DNA of 64,000 bases, taken from positions 1,116,001 through 1,180,000 of the forward strand of contig CAWBNG010000004.1 of the NCBI GenBank assembly GCA_963790075.1, read 5' to 3'. This document shows positions 36,416 to 45,502 of the stretch, piece after piece. The notes beneath the pieces are model-generated. The model was not told the DNA's origin and did no database searches. It saw nothing but the letters and a program-made list of their open reading frames with translations. Position 1 is the stretch's first letter, and each line of letters starts with the position of its first letter. The DNA comes from CAYOUV01 sp963790075 (GTDB lineage: Bacteria; Chloroflexota; Anaerolineae; Anaerolineales; Villigracilaceae). The position numbers were made by a program, and so were the translations under genes.

Positions 36416-38273
36416 ATGTTACGTGAACGAACCGACCTTAGAAATATCGCCATCATCGCCCACGTCGACCATGGCAAAACCACCCTGGTCGACGGGTTGC
36501 TGCGCCAGGCACATACCTTCCGCGAGAACCAGCAAGTGGCCGTGCGCGTGATGGATTTCGAACGATCTCGAGCGCGAGCGCGGCATCACCATCCTGGCCA
36601 AGAACACTGCCATCGAAATTCCTGATGAAGACGGGAATACGGTCAAGATCAACATCGTCGATACGCCCGGCCATGCTGATTTTGGCGGTGAAGTCGAGCG
36701 CATCATGAACATGGTCGATGGCGTGCTGCTGCTGGTCGATGCCGCCGAAGGTCCCATGCCACAAACCCGTTTTGTACTCAAGAAGGCGCTCGAAATGGGC
36801 CACAAAGCCGTGGTGGTGATCAACAAGATCGACCGCAAGGACGCCGAACCGACGCGGGTCTTGAACGAGACTTTCGATTTGTTCATCGAACTTGGCGCGA
36901 CCGACGAGCAGGCTGATTTCCCGGTGATTTATGCCCAGGCGACGACCGGTCAGGCCGGTTTGACCCCGGACCTCGGTCCCGATCTGCAGCCCTTGTTCCA
37001 GACCATCCTGCAGCACGTCCCCGCCCCCAAGGTGGACGCGGAAGCGCCGCTGCAGGTGCTGGTCACGACCCTGGGTTACGACGATTATCGTGGCGTGACA
37101 GCTGTCGGTCGTATCTTCGCTGGGACGATCAAAGCCGGTCAAACGCTGGCACGCCTGACCCTGGATGGCCAAAACCTGCCCGAAAAGGCTGGTTACCTGT
37201 ACGTTCACCAGGGTTTGCAAAAAGTGGAAGTACAGGAAGCACGGGCTGGTGAGATCATCGCCCTGGCAGGATTGGAGGGGATTGCCATTGGTGAGACCCT
37301 GGCCGATCCGGAGAATCCGGTGGCTCTGCCTTCGATCCGGGTGGAAGAGCCGACCGTCCGCATGACCTTCGGAGTCAATACTTCACCATTTGCTGGTCGC
37401 GAGGGCAAGTGGAGTACTTCGCGCAAGCTGCGCGAGCGCCTGTTCGATGAGTTGCGCACCAACGTCGCCCTGCGTGTGCAGGAGACCGATTTGGCCGAGT
37501 CGTTCATCGTTTCCGGGCGCGGGGAGCTGCACCTGGCGATCCTGATCGAAACCATGCGCCGCGAAGGCTATGAGTTCCAGGTCTCGCGTCCCGAGGTGAT
37601 TTTCCATAAAGCTGAAGATGGGACCCTGCTGGAACCATACGAAGATGTTCACATTGAGACCAGCCCGGACACAGTCGGGGCGGTGGTTGAAATGCTGGGC
37701 ACGCGTCGGGGTCAAATGCTTGATATGCAGGATACTGGTGACGGCAGTGTGCGGTTGGTGTACGTGGTGCCGACCCGCGGTATGTTGGGATTCCGCTATC
37801 AATTCCTGACCTCCACGCGCGGAATGGGTGTGATGAACACGCTGTTTCATGGTTACGACGAGATGGCCGGACCGATCAACAGCCGTTCCACTGGTTCCCT
37901 GGTAGCCTGGGAGCCAGGCGTGACCAGCACTTACGGTTTGAAGAATGCCGAGGAACGCGGCTCGCTGTTCCTGGGTGCCGGTGTGGAAGTCTACGAAGGG
38001 ATGGTCGTGGGTGAGTATACGCGCCCCGGCGATCTGGCGCTTAATGTCTGTAAAAAGAAACACCTGACCAATATGCGCTCTTCCAATAAGGACATCGAAG
38101 TCCGCTTGGTAACGCCTCGTCAGATGAGTTTGGATGAAGCCCTGGAATACCTGGCTGATGACGAATTACTGGAAGTGACGCCGGAATCATACCGAATTCG
38201 CAAGCGCATTTTGAATACCGAAAATCGCGGCAAGCAGACCAAAAAGACCAAGGAAGCTTTGCTGACAGAATAA
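36416..38273 (+). pseudogene. typA: Translational GTPase TypA/BipA, single-base frameshift
   Basis: About 618 residues when corrected. G1 [15 protein letters not shown] is in the first frame, which derails after VMD; G2 RGITI, G3 DTPGHADF, G4 NKID and the rest (EF-G-like domains III and V, TypA-specific C-terminus) are in the second. ATGGATTTCGAACGATCTCG (36551-) has one T too many (36556-36558); with TT it reads [15 protein letters not shown], the exact family consensus. TypA binds ribosomes during stress and assembly at low temperature. AGGGA precedes the ATG. Homopolymer error is the likeliest cause. Confidence 0.92.
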
Positions 38274-38280
38274 AGCCAAA

Positions 38281-38314
38281 AGAGCCCGTCCAAAATTAGG
38301 AACGGGCTCTTTTT
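38281..38314. terminator. Bidirectional terminator between typA and a lipoprotein gene
   Basis: AGAGCCCGT / ACGGGCTCT arms with a 12-base loop, T-tract on both sides (TTTTTATTT on plus, TTTTGGC on minus). Confidence 0.88.
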
Positions 38315-38327
38315 ATTTAAGGAAAGA

Positions 38328-39149
38328 CTATTTACAGGAGAAGGTGTAGGTGGTCGAATTTGCACTTCCGCTGCCGTTGAAGACCTGGATGGCGAAAGAG
38401 AGCGAAGCTCCAGCGTTAACCGTGATGGTTTCGGAATAACTGGTCGAATCGGGCGGCAGGGTGGCCACCGGGTTGCCATTGCGGATGACACGATAGCCGT
38501 CTTCATTGTTCGCACGGTCATCCCAATTTAAATTGGTCGTCACGCTGTAGGTCGTGGCAGTCACGTAAGCGCAGGAATACTGATAAGTGAGATTCCTGGG
38601 GGCGGATGGCGGGACCGGGCTAGGTGCGGGGGGGGCGGTGACGGTCGGAACCAGATGGACGCTCCCCGTGGGGTTGGCGAAATCTCCCGCGATCCAACAG
38701 GTCTTCGACCCATCTGGCGTCTTGACAATCCAGTAATTCGTTCCACTTAACTGGCCGACGATGTCCACCGTGGTTCCCGCTTTGAGCACGATCACTACCT
38801 CAAATTGCGAATTGGGACCGGTACGACAATTGGTATTCCCAGTGATCTTGATCACCGGCTTGGAATAGGTAGGGGTGATTGTGGTAGTAGCTGTAAGCGT
38901 GGCGCTGGGGGTAGCTGTCTGCGCTGCGGTTGGACTGTTGATGGGCGTGGTCCCCTCGCCGGGGGTGGCTTGGCTGCCCGGCGTGGCCTGTCCGCTTGAA
39001 TTGTTGTTGGGGGTCAGTGTCTGGGCTACGATGGTGGCTGCCTGGTCGTTGAGATTTCCATTCGATGATTGCGCTGTTGGCAGGTTACAGGCTGCCAGGA
39101 ACAGCAGCAGACTTGAAATTGATGCGCGAAGTATTTTTTGATGATTCAT
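38328..39149 (-). CDS. Lipoprotein with SH3-like and FN3-like domains (second copy)
   Basis: 273 residues. Lipobox LLFLAAC, Ser/Thr/Pro linker, SH3-like domain with NCRTGPNSQFEVVIVLKAG and NYWIVKTPDGSKTCWIAG, Pro-rich linker, then an FN3-like domain with DRANNEDGYRVIRNGN. The layout and motifs match the protein at 34807-35601, so the pair arose by duplication although the typA gene now lies between them. Surface-anchored; function unknown. Confidence 0.86.
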   Translation of the reverse strand: MNHQKILRASISSLLLFLAACNLPTAQSSNGNLNDQAATIVAQTLTPNNNSSGQATPGSQATPGEGTTPINSPTAAQTATPSATLTATTTITPTYSKPVIKITGNTNCRTGPNSQFEVVIVLKAGTTVDIVGQLSGTNYWIVKTPDGSKTCWIAGDFANPTGSVHLVPTVTAPPAPSPVPPSAPRNLTYQYSCAYVTATTYSVTTNLNWDDRANNEDGYRVIRNGNPVATLPPDSTSYSETITVNAGASLSFAIQVFNGSGSANSTTYTFSCK

Positions 39150-39160
39150 ACTCTTCTCTC

Positions 39161-39916
39161 CTAAAAAATTCCGTGTGGATCGTGATCGAAATGATACAAC
39201 TTGGCGACTTCAACCTTGAATTTTATCAGCCAGCTATGGTTTAACACCAGTAATGAAATGATCGTTCCCGCTATGGGTCCAATCCAATAGACCCACCAGC
39301 CGGTCCAATTGCCTGAGATCAACGCCGGTCCCAAGCTGCGGGCTGGATTGGTGCTGGTACCGGAGATTGGAGCTTCCAGATAAACCATGATGGCATACAG
39401 GAATGGAAATAGCAAGGGGGTAAATTGTCGCACCTGTTTTTGACCCAGAAACAGAAACAAGCTGATGATCAGTGCAAAAGTAGTTACGACCTCGCCCAGG
39501 GTGGCCCACCAAACTCCATAGCCTGGACCTGGCAGGGTAGCACCAAAATCGAGGCTGCGCCCGGATGTACCCCAGGCCAGCAGTGGCAGAGAGCCCAGGA
39601 TGGCGCCAATCAATTGCGCCACAATGTACCCGCCTGCGTGCAAATCTGTTATCTTTTTCTTGAGCCAAAAGGCCAGCGTGACCACCGGATTGATATGCGC
39701 TCCGCTTTCCTTTCCGATTGGCGATATGGCGATCAACCCGCCGGTGCAGCCGAACAGAAACCCCGTCAGCAGCCGCCTGGTACCCGCGTCGGGAATCCAC
39801 TTGGCGACCGGACTTCCCGATCCGAAGTCGAGGATCACGAACGATAAACCGATCGCAATCAGCAAGGCCGTTCCGATTAATTCAGACAGGAACGGCCACC
39901 AGATGACTTTTTTCAT
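39161..39916 (-). CDS. Aquaporin / MIP family channel
   Basis: 251 residues with six membrane helices and both half-helix motifs: GAHINPVVT (first, NPV instead of NPA) and GTSTNPARSLGP (second, classic NPA-R). The NPV variant changes the narrow region slightly. It might conduct water, small alcohols, ammonia or hydrogen peroxide. Its ATG overlaps the flavin reductase stop by four bases, so the two genes are translated together, an odd pairing in a catabolic cluster. Confidence 0.9.
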   Translation of the reverse strand: MKKVIWWPFLSELIGTALLIAIGLSFVILDFGSGSPVAKWIPDAGTRRLLTGFLFGCTGGLIAISPIGKESGAHINPVVTLAFWLKKKITDLHAGGYIVAQLIGAILGSLPLLAWGTSGRSLDFGATLPGPGYGVWWATLGEVVTTFALIISLFLFLGQKQVRQFTPLLFPFLYAIMVYLEAPISGTSTNPARSLGPALISGNWTGWWVYWIGPIAGTIISLLVLNHSWLIKFKVEVAKLYHFDHDPHGIF

Positions 39917-40545
39917 TTCGACTTATTGATTTCGGACGGCGGACGGATCAGTTCGAATAGATCGGTCACACGCGCATAGGAATGGCCGGCCAGGCGCCCG
40001 ATGGGCTGGAGAGCGGCCCAGTCGATCTTATCTTCGCCGATTAGTACGCTCGGATCGATATGGATGTGTTGAATGGTCCCGATCACGATCGCTCCGCCAC
40101 CCGGCTGATTGCTGATCTCGACGATTTGATTGAGTTTACACTCGAAGTGGATCGGACTCTGGCCCACCCGCGGTGGGGAAACCGTTTGGGACGGTACCGC
40201 TGTCAAACCAGCAGCCTCGAATTCATTGACTGCGGCTGGGAACTCGGTTGATGAGATATTCATGGCCTGCGCCAGCGGCTCGGTGACAATATTGACCACG
40301 AATTCGTTCGTGGCGCGAATATTGTTGAGTGTATCTTTTTCGGTACCGTCCGTGCCGCGCACCATCGGACAAAATAACACCGTCGGCGGTTCAGGGCAAA
40401 CAGCTGTGAAAAACGAAAAAGGCGCCAGGTTGGGGCGCCCGATTTCGTCGACGGTCGAGATCCAGCCGATCGGGCGCGGGACGACCGAACCGATTAGGAT
40501 CTTGTAAACCGACTGGCGGGAAACAGATGCAGGATTGATTTCCAT
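39913..40545 (-). CDS. Flavin reductase-like FMN-binding split-barrel protein
   Basis: 210 residues: PRPIGWISTVDEIGRPNLAPFSFF is the FMN-binding start, and NEFVVNIVTEPLAQAMNISS the conserved second block. Family members reduce or bind FMN and often support two-component monooxygenases. No oxygenase partner needing it is visible except the non-flavin HPPD and HGD next door. A TGATACAAT element ends six bases before the ATG, so the mRNA may be leaderless. Confidence 0.87.
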   Translation of the reverse strand: MEINPASVSRQSVYKILIGSVVPRPIGWISTVDEIGRPNLAPFSFFTAVCPEPPTVLFCPMVRGTDGTEKDTLNNIRATNEFVVNIVTEPLAQAMNISSTEFPAAVNEFEAAGLTAVPSQTVSPPRVGQSPIHFECKLNQIVEISNQPGGGAIVIGTIQHIHIDPSVLIGEDKIDWAALQPIGRLAGHSYARVTDLFELIRPPSEINKSK

Positions 40546-40551
40546 GCATTT

Positions 40552-40560
40552 ATTGTATCA
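40552..40560 (-). promoter_or_regulatory. Extended -10 element abutting the flavin reductase start
   Basis: TGATACAAT on the minus strand (TG-A-TACAAT), ending six bases before the ATG at 40545. The transcription start would be at or near the A of the start codon. Confidence 0.5.
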
Positions 40561-40562
40561 AA

Positions 40563-40590
40563 ATAAATAGGGTGCTTCTCGAAGCGACCC
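40563..40590 (-). terminator. Terminator after hmgA
   Basis: GGGTGCTTC / GAAGCGACCC with one bulged base and a two-base loop (40570-40590); on the minus strand it is followed by TATTTATTTT. Confidence 0.7.
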
Positions 40591-40597
40591 AACGAAT

Positions 40598-41765
40598 TTA
40601 CTCGCCGTCGCCCTCCAGCCAGGAGGCCATATACTCCGGCTTTTCAAGCTCCAACGCAACCGGCGTCAGTTGCAGCGGGTAGAAAGTGTCGACCATCACG
40701 GCCAGTTCCTCGGTCTTTTCCTTGCCGATCGAGGCCTCGGTCGCACCTGGCTGCGGTCCGTGCGGCAACCCGTAAGGATGCAGGGTGATGTCGTATTGGT
40801 TGATGCCCTTGCGCGACATGAAATTGCCGTCGCAGTAGTAGATCACTTCGTCCGAGTTGACGTTGGAGTGACTGTAAGGCGCCGGGATGCCGTCGGGATG
40901 GTAGTCGAACAGGCGCGGCACGAACGAACAGACCACGAAATTATGTCCCTGGAAGGTCTGGTGGACGGGCGGCGGCTGGTGGACGCGCCCGGTGATCGGT
41001 TCGAAATCGTAGATCGAGAAGATCCATGGATACAGATAGCCGTCCCAGCCCACTACATCGAATGGGTGATGATCGAGTACGTGGCGGCTGATGCGATCGC
41101 GGACTTTGACATGCACCTCGAACTCTCCGCGTTCGGTGTGCGTTTCCAGTTCTTCAGGTGCGCGGATGTCACGCTCGGTGTAAGGTGAATGCTCCATCAA
41201 CTGTCCATACTCGTTGCGGTAGCGGCGCGGCGGCTCGATTTGCGAAGGGTTTTCGATCACAAAGAAGCGTGCCTGGTCGGTGTCGAGTTTGATCTGCCAG
41301 GTGGTGCCGAAGGGAACGACGATGTAATCACCTTCGTGGAATAGCAGGTTACCGAACTGCGACTTGAAAGTCCCATGACCCTCATGGACGAACCAGGTCT
41401 CATAAGCCTGGGCATTGCGGTAGAAATAGTCCATGCTTTTTGTCGGCCTGGAAACACCCAGCGTGACGTCGTGGTTGCCCAGCAGCACGCGCCGTGCCTC
41501 AACCGGATCGCCACCGGTCGGGGCACCACCGGTTGCAAAAGCCCGGTGCCGGATCGGACCGAAATCCACGTAATCGGACTCGGCCGAGCCCAGATCTTCC
41601 ACTTGCTTGACGCGCGGCGGCAGGAAGTGATGGTACAGGATCGAACTCGATACTTGAGAAGCCTTCCAGTCCCATCACTTCTTCACGATACAGGCCGCCG
41701 TCCGGCTTGCGAAATTGCGTGTGACGTTTATGGGGGATTTCCCCGAGTTTGTGGTAATAGGGCAT
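40598..41765 (-). pseudogene. hmgA: Homogentisate 1,2-dioxygenase, single-base frameshift
   Basis: About 388 residues when corrected. The N-terminus (MPYYHKLGEIPHKRHTQFRKPDG, ATG at 41765, AAGGAG six bases upstream) is in one frame and the main body from ILYHHFLPPRVKQVEDLGSAE on in another. On the coding strand GAGTTCGATC has one T too many (41644-41645); without it the frame runs through. Iron ligands are in HSNVNSDEVIYY (His, Glu) and HPYGLPHGP (His). Opens the homogentisate ring to maleylacetoacetate. Neighbours hpd and the fumarylacetoacetase-like gene give the rest of the tyrosine path. Confidence 0.92.
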
Positions 41766-41781
41766 AAGAATCTCCTTGCTA

Positions 41782-42366
41782 TTAAAAGGGACGTTTGCCA
41801 ATTAATGCGTGATGGGTCTCTTCATCCAGTTCTCGGTAGATTTCATCGGGAGGCGCACCCAGCGCATCGAAGACTTTGCTGACAAATGAGCGCGCTGCGG
41901 CTGCCAGGGTAATGCTGAGGATTTCCTTGTCTGTCCATCCGGCCTGGCGCAGGTTGTCGAAATCCGCCTGGGTTGTGGATGGTGCATCCCGGACGACTTT
42001 CTGGGCATACTCCATCATCAGCACTTCTTTTTCGTCTAGCCCGGCATGATGGAAATCTTTGACCAGGGCCTCGAGTTGCTCGGCTGTGAAGAAATTCTTA
42101 CGGAGCACCGCTCCGTGGGCCAGCATTCAAAAAGTACAACCCATCTCCATGGCCGCAGCGAAGGTGGTCAGTTCGTAGTTCCGCAGGCGGATGTGCTTGC
42201 GGATGGATTTGATCAGACCCATCCAGCCTTCCCAGGTTTCGGGCAGAAGGCTGAAAGTGCGTGTCGTATTGGATGGTAGCCCAAAGTCTTTGATGTCGTC
42301 ATCGTAAAATTCGCGCAGTCTACCGGTCGCTTTATCATTTGGGACAGTATCAATAAAATAGCTCAT
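41782..42366 (-). CDS. AhpD-like peroxidase-related protein, probable selenoprotein (CxxUxxxH)
   Basis: 194 residues if TGA at 42127-42129 is read as selenocysteine. The frame is unbroken on both sides: MSYFIDTVPNDKATGRL...MEMGCTF, TGA, MLAHGAVLRKNFF and on to a TTT TAA end. The motif is C77-T-F-U80-M-L-A-H84, where AhpD and peroxidase-related carboxymuconolactone decarboxylase-fold proteins have CxxCxxxH. A 7-bp perfect stem follows (see separate entry). AAAGGAG lies five bases before the ATG at 42366. It lies just upstream of hmgA in the homogentisate operon, so it may detoxify hydroperoxides there. The selenium machinery is not in the window. Confidence 0.85.
42100..42116 (-). promoter_or_regulatory. 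Candidate bacterial SECIS stem-loop
   Basis: On the mRNA, ten bases after the UGA: ACGGAGC, GGU, GCUCCGU, a perfect 7-bp stem with a three-base apical loop starting with G, the loop beginning 18 bases after the UGA. This fits the published general description of bacterial SECIS elements (short stem, small loop with G in its first two positions, about 16-37 bases from UGA). It is also coding sequence (G-A-V-L-R). Confidence 0.75.
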
Positions 42367-42478
42367 CTTGACTCCTTTCACCGCTAAGAATCTTCCTGTA
42401 ACATCAGAACAGCTTGTTCTTATAAGTTGGCGAGATTGGCAAAATTAATTTACTTGGGATCTCCTCATTTTGGCGGAT

Positions 42479-43342
42479 TTAAGGCATGACCTGTACCGAC
42501 TGGACTAGTGCATCCAGAGCGGGTATGCTGGGTGTGAAGGCATTTGGATCGGTGCTGTTAAGCTTTTGAACGACTGCATCGAAGTATTGCTGAGCCTGGT
42601 CCATATTGAAGGGTATGCCGTCTTGTGGAATTGGCGATGCGGGATTTTCGTCCGACGCCAGGAAGGCGGCATTAATCGGCAGAATAGCCGCAACGTAATA
42701 CTTCCCGTCGTTGGTCAGACCCTGGAAGGTATAGAACAAATACTTGTTGTTGACCGGGTAATAAGCTTGGCCGTATTGGGTCAGGAAGCGCACCCCGGTC
42801 CCGTTTTGGAACGGGATGATCTGCGCTTCGGCGCTGAACATCTGCGCCGCATTAAATAGTGGCAGGAAGGGCAGCTGGCTTGGGAGTGGGTTGCTCGGGT
42901 TGGCCAGCAAGGCTTGCAGGTCGCTGATAATCTGGGCCGCGCCTTCATTGATTTGGGAAAATTCCTGGACCGGGTAGACATACAGTTGCGGGTCTAGGAA
43001 CTTGCCTTGCAGCGGATAGCCCTGCAGTGTGAAGTGGACGTAAGCTGGGTTGATCGCGAAATAGGGCAGGTCCTGGCCATTTTGCGGGACCGACTCGGGC
43101 ACGATCTCGGTCCCCGCACCGTTCCCCAAGCCGTCCGGGATGACGAAACTGGTACCGGAAAATGAGACGGGAACACCATTGACCGCGGTCGGTGCTTGGG
43201 TGTCAGGTGGAGCGGGTAAGGCGGGCGTGGTTGGGGGCTCGGTTTGGGTAATCGCTACCGGCGTGGCGGATTGGAACAGGCTACAGGCTAACATGGTGAC
43301 CAGCATGGCCGAAAGCAATGTGAACTTACGAAGTGATTTCAT
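42479..43342 (-). CDS. Lipoprotein of unknown function
   Basis: 287 residues from the ATG at 43342 (AGGAG seven bases upstream); the frame open to 43381 overlaps nothing but lacks a signal start. Lipobox TMLACS, Thr/Pro linker to about 50, then a single domain with VIPDGLGNGAGTEIVPES and YFAINPAYVHFTLQGYPLQGKF, a pattern I have seen only in uncharacterised Chloroflexota lipoproteins. It lies between the fumarylacetoacetase-like gene and the AhpD-like gene on the same strand but is probably an unrelated insertion into the catabolic operon. Confidence 0.75.
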   Translation of the reverse strand: MKSLRKFTLLSAMLVTMLACSLFQSATPVAITQTEPPTTPALPAPPDTQAPTAVNGVPVSFSGTSFVIPDGLGNGAGTEIVPESVPQNGQDLPYFAINPAYVHFTLQGYPLQGKFLDPQLYVYPVQEFSQINEGAAQIISDLQALLANPSNPLPSQLPFLPLFNAAQMFSAEAQIIPFQNGTGVRFLTQYGQAYYPVNNKYLFYTFQGLTNDGKYYVAAILPINAAFLASDENPASPIPQDGIPFNMDQAQQYFDAVVQKLNSTDPNAFTPSIPALDALVQSVQVMP

Positions 43343-43384
43343 ACGGAACTCCTGTATCTTGGAAGGTGGTTTACGTGCCATAGA

Positions 43385-44269
43385 TTATGACGCTTTTTCT
43401 GCAATTTGGTTCCGCAAGGTGCCGAGACCTTCGATCTCAAGCTCGACCACATCCCCTGGCTGGAGCCATGGACCTTGGGCTTTGGTCAGCTCGAGCAGGC
43501 AGCCGGTTCCGACCGTGCCCGAGCCGATCACATCCCCTGGCAGCAATTCCACCGATTCGGAGGCACGGGAGATGATCTCGCCGAACGACCAGTAGATGTC
43601 CTTGAAATTGCCGCGTGAACGCTCCTGACCATTGACCCGCGCCGTCATCAGCAGGTCATAAACTCCCGGCCGTCCGGTAGCCTGGCCAGCCAATTCGTCA
43701 GGAGTGACCAGCCAGGGGCCGAAGGAAGACGCGAAATCCTTTCCTTTGGCGGGTCCAAGCCCAACTTTCATTTCATCCCGCTGCACATCCCGCGCGGACC
43801 AATCATTGAAAATTGTATAGCCAAATATGTGTTCAGGCGCTGCTTCCGGGGAAATGTCCTCGCCGGCCTTGCCGATCACGACAGCGATCTCGAGTTCGTA
43901 GTCCATCGCCTGCGTGTATGGGGGGTACGGGACGGTTTCGTTCGGCCCGAAAATGGCGTGGGGGTTGGTGAAATAGAAGACCGGGAACTTGTACCAATTC
44001 TCGGGTACCTCACGCCCGCGATTGGCATTGGCAGTCTTGACGTGCTGCTCGAAGGCATAAGCGTCGCGTAGTGTCCTCGGATACAGGGGGGCGTGAAACG
44101 TCACCTGTGCGAGATGGATCGGCGTGCTGGAGGCGCTGTGCTCGGCTGCTTCGGCACCGGCCTGGATCACTTCCGGCATATCCCGGTAGGGAAGTTCGAA
44201 GACCCGCCCCTGTCTGACCAGGCCCGGCCGCGGATCAGAATTTTCGGTCGAAAAAGTAACCAGGTGCAT
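43385..44269 (-). CDS. Fumarylacetoacetate hydrolase family protein
   Basis: 294 residues. The FAH core reads YELEIAVVIGKAGEDI with the metal-binding Glu, then FNDWSARDVQ, KDFASSFGPWLVT and IGSGTVGTGCLLEL. In this cluster, with hpd and hmgA, it is the natural candidate to split fumarylacetoacetate (or maleylacetoacetate) to fumarate and acetoacetate. No maleylacetoacetate isomerase is visible. The stop lies next to the start codon of the lipoprotein region, and the gene begins three bases after hpd ends. Confidence 0.87.
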   Translation of the reverse strand: MHLVTFSTENSDPRPGLVRQGRVFELPYRDMPEVIQAGAEAAEHSASSTPIHLAQVTFHAPLYPRTLRDAYAFEQHVKTANANRGREVPENWYKFPVFYFTNPHAIFGPNETVPYPPYTQAMDYELEIAVVIGKAGEDISPEAAPEHIFGYTIFNDWSARDVQRDEMKVGLGPAKGKDFASSFGPWLVTPDELAGQATGRPGVYDLLMTARVNGQERSRGNFKDIYWSFGEIISRASESVELLPGDVIGSGTVGTGCLLELTKAQGPWLQPGDVVELEIEGLGTLRNQIAEKAS

Positions 44270-44272
44270 GAA

Positions 44273-45406
44273 TTACAGATTCCCACGCTGTTCTTGCTCG
44301 AGCTCAATCGATTCGAACAGGGCTTTGAAATTGCCCTTGCCGAAGCCGCGCGCGCCGTGGCGCTGGATTACCTCGATGAACATGGTCGGGCGATCCTGGA
44401 TTGGCTTGGAAAAGATTTGCAGCAGGTAGCCCTCGTCATCGCGGTCGACCAGGATGCCTAGATCGTGAATGGCTTTCAGGTCCTCTTTGATCTGCCCGAC
44501 GCGGTCGGGCAGCAGCTCGTAATAAGTATCCGGGACGCGTAGAAATTCGATGCCACGTGATTTGAGCTCACTTACGGTTTCGAGTATGTCCCCGGTTGCC
44601 AGCGCCAGATGCTGCACGCCCGGGGTCAGGTAGTAATCCAGATATTCCTCGATCTGACTCTTCTTCTTGCCTTCGGCCGGCTCGTTGATTGGAAACTTGA
44701 CCCGCCCGTTGCCGTTCTGCATCACCTTGGACATCAGGGCCGAATATTCGGTCGAGATATCCTTATCGTCAAAATGCAGCAACTGGCGGAAGCCCATCAC
44801 CTCGTGGTAGAAGTTGACCCAGTGATTCATCTTGCCCAGCTGCACGTTGCCGACCACATGGTCGACAGCGGCCAGCCCGGTTGATTTGGCTTCTTTGTCC
44901 TTGATCTCGCGGTAGGTAGGCGCGAAGGGACCGCTGTAATCCGAGCGGTCGACGAAAAGGTGCAGAGTCTCGCCGTACGCGTATATGGCTGAAGTGCGAA
45001 AGATTCCGAATTGGTCCTTTTCCTCACGCGGTGCCCAGGCGGACTTACCCCCCCGCTCGGTGGTGGCCTTCCAGGCCTGTTCGACATCGTCCACTTCCAG
45101 GGCGATGACCTTGACCCCGTCGCCGTGCAGCATGTGGTGGGAAGCCAGCGGGCTGCTGGGGGTGTACGGGGCTGAAAAGACCAGCCGGATTTGGCCGGAC
45201 TGCAGCACGTATGAGGCGTAATCGCGATTACCAGTCTCGAGTCCGGAATAGGCGATGGGTTTGAAGCCGAAGCCTTTCCACCAGTAATACATGGCGTGCT
45301 TGGCGTTGCCGACGTAAAAATGCACGTGGTCGATGGATTTGATTTGTAAAAAATCGCCCTCTTCTGTGATCGGGCGCGATTCGGTGACAGCTTTTGGATT
45401 TACCAT
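44273..45406 (-). CDS. hpd: 4-hydroxyphenylpyruvate dioxygenase
   Basis: 377 residues in two vicinal-oxygen-chelate halves. Candidate Fe(II) ligands: His in AAVDHVVGNVQLG, His in GVQHLALATGDI and Glu in PTMFIEVIQRHGARGFGKGNFKALFESIE, given here only in part as TMFIEVIQR. The C-terminal GFGKGNFKALFE is the HPPD hallmark against HmaS. It converts 4-hydroxyphenylpyruvate to homogentisate. First gene of the tyrosine-degradation run (hpd, FAH-like, lipoprotein, AhpD-like, hmgA). Confidence 0.93.
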   Translation of the reverse strand: MVNPKAVTESRPITEEGDFLQIKSIDHVHFYVGNAKHAMYYWWKGFGFKPIAYSGLETGNRDYASYVLQSGQIRLVFSAPYTPSSPLASHHMLHGDGVKVIALEVDDVEQAWKATTERGGKSAWAPREEKDQFGIFRTSAIYAYGETLHLFVDRSDYSGPFAPTYREIKDKEAKSTGLAAVDHVVGNVQLGKMNHWVNFYHEVMGFRQLLHFDDKDISTEYSALMSKVMQNGNGRVKFPINEPAEGKKKSQIEEYLDYYLTPGVQHLALATGDILETVSELKSRGIEFLRVPDTYYELLPDRVGQIKEDLKAIHDLGILVDRDDEGYLLQIFSKPIQDRPTMFIEVIQRHGARGFGKGNFKALFESIELEQEQRGNL

Positions 45407-45502
45407 TTGCGCTCCTTCTGATTAGCCTTGGAAACTTTTAAATTAAATGAATTTTACGACAAATTCGGTCCAATTGCAAAAAGAAAGACTGATCCAAGCT
45501 GT

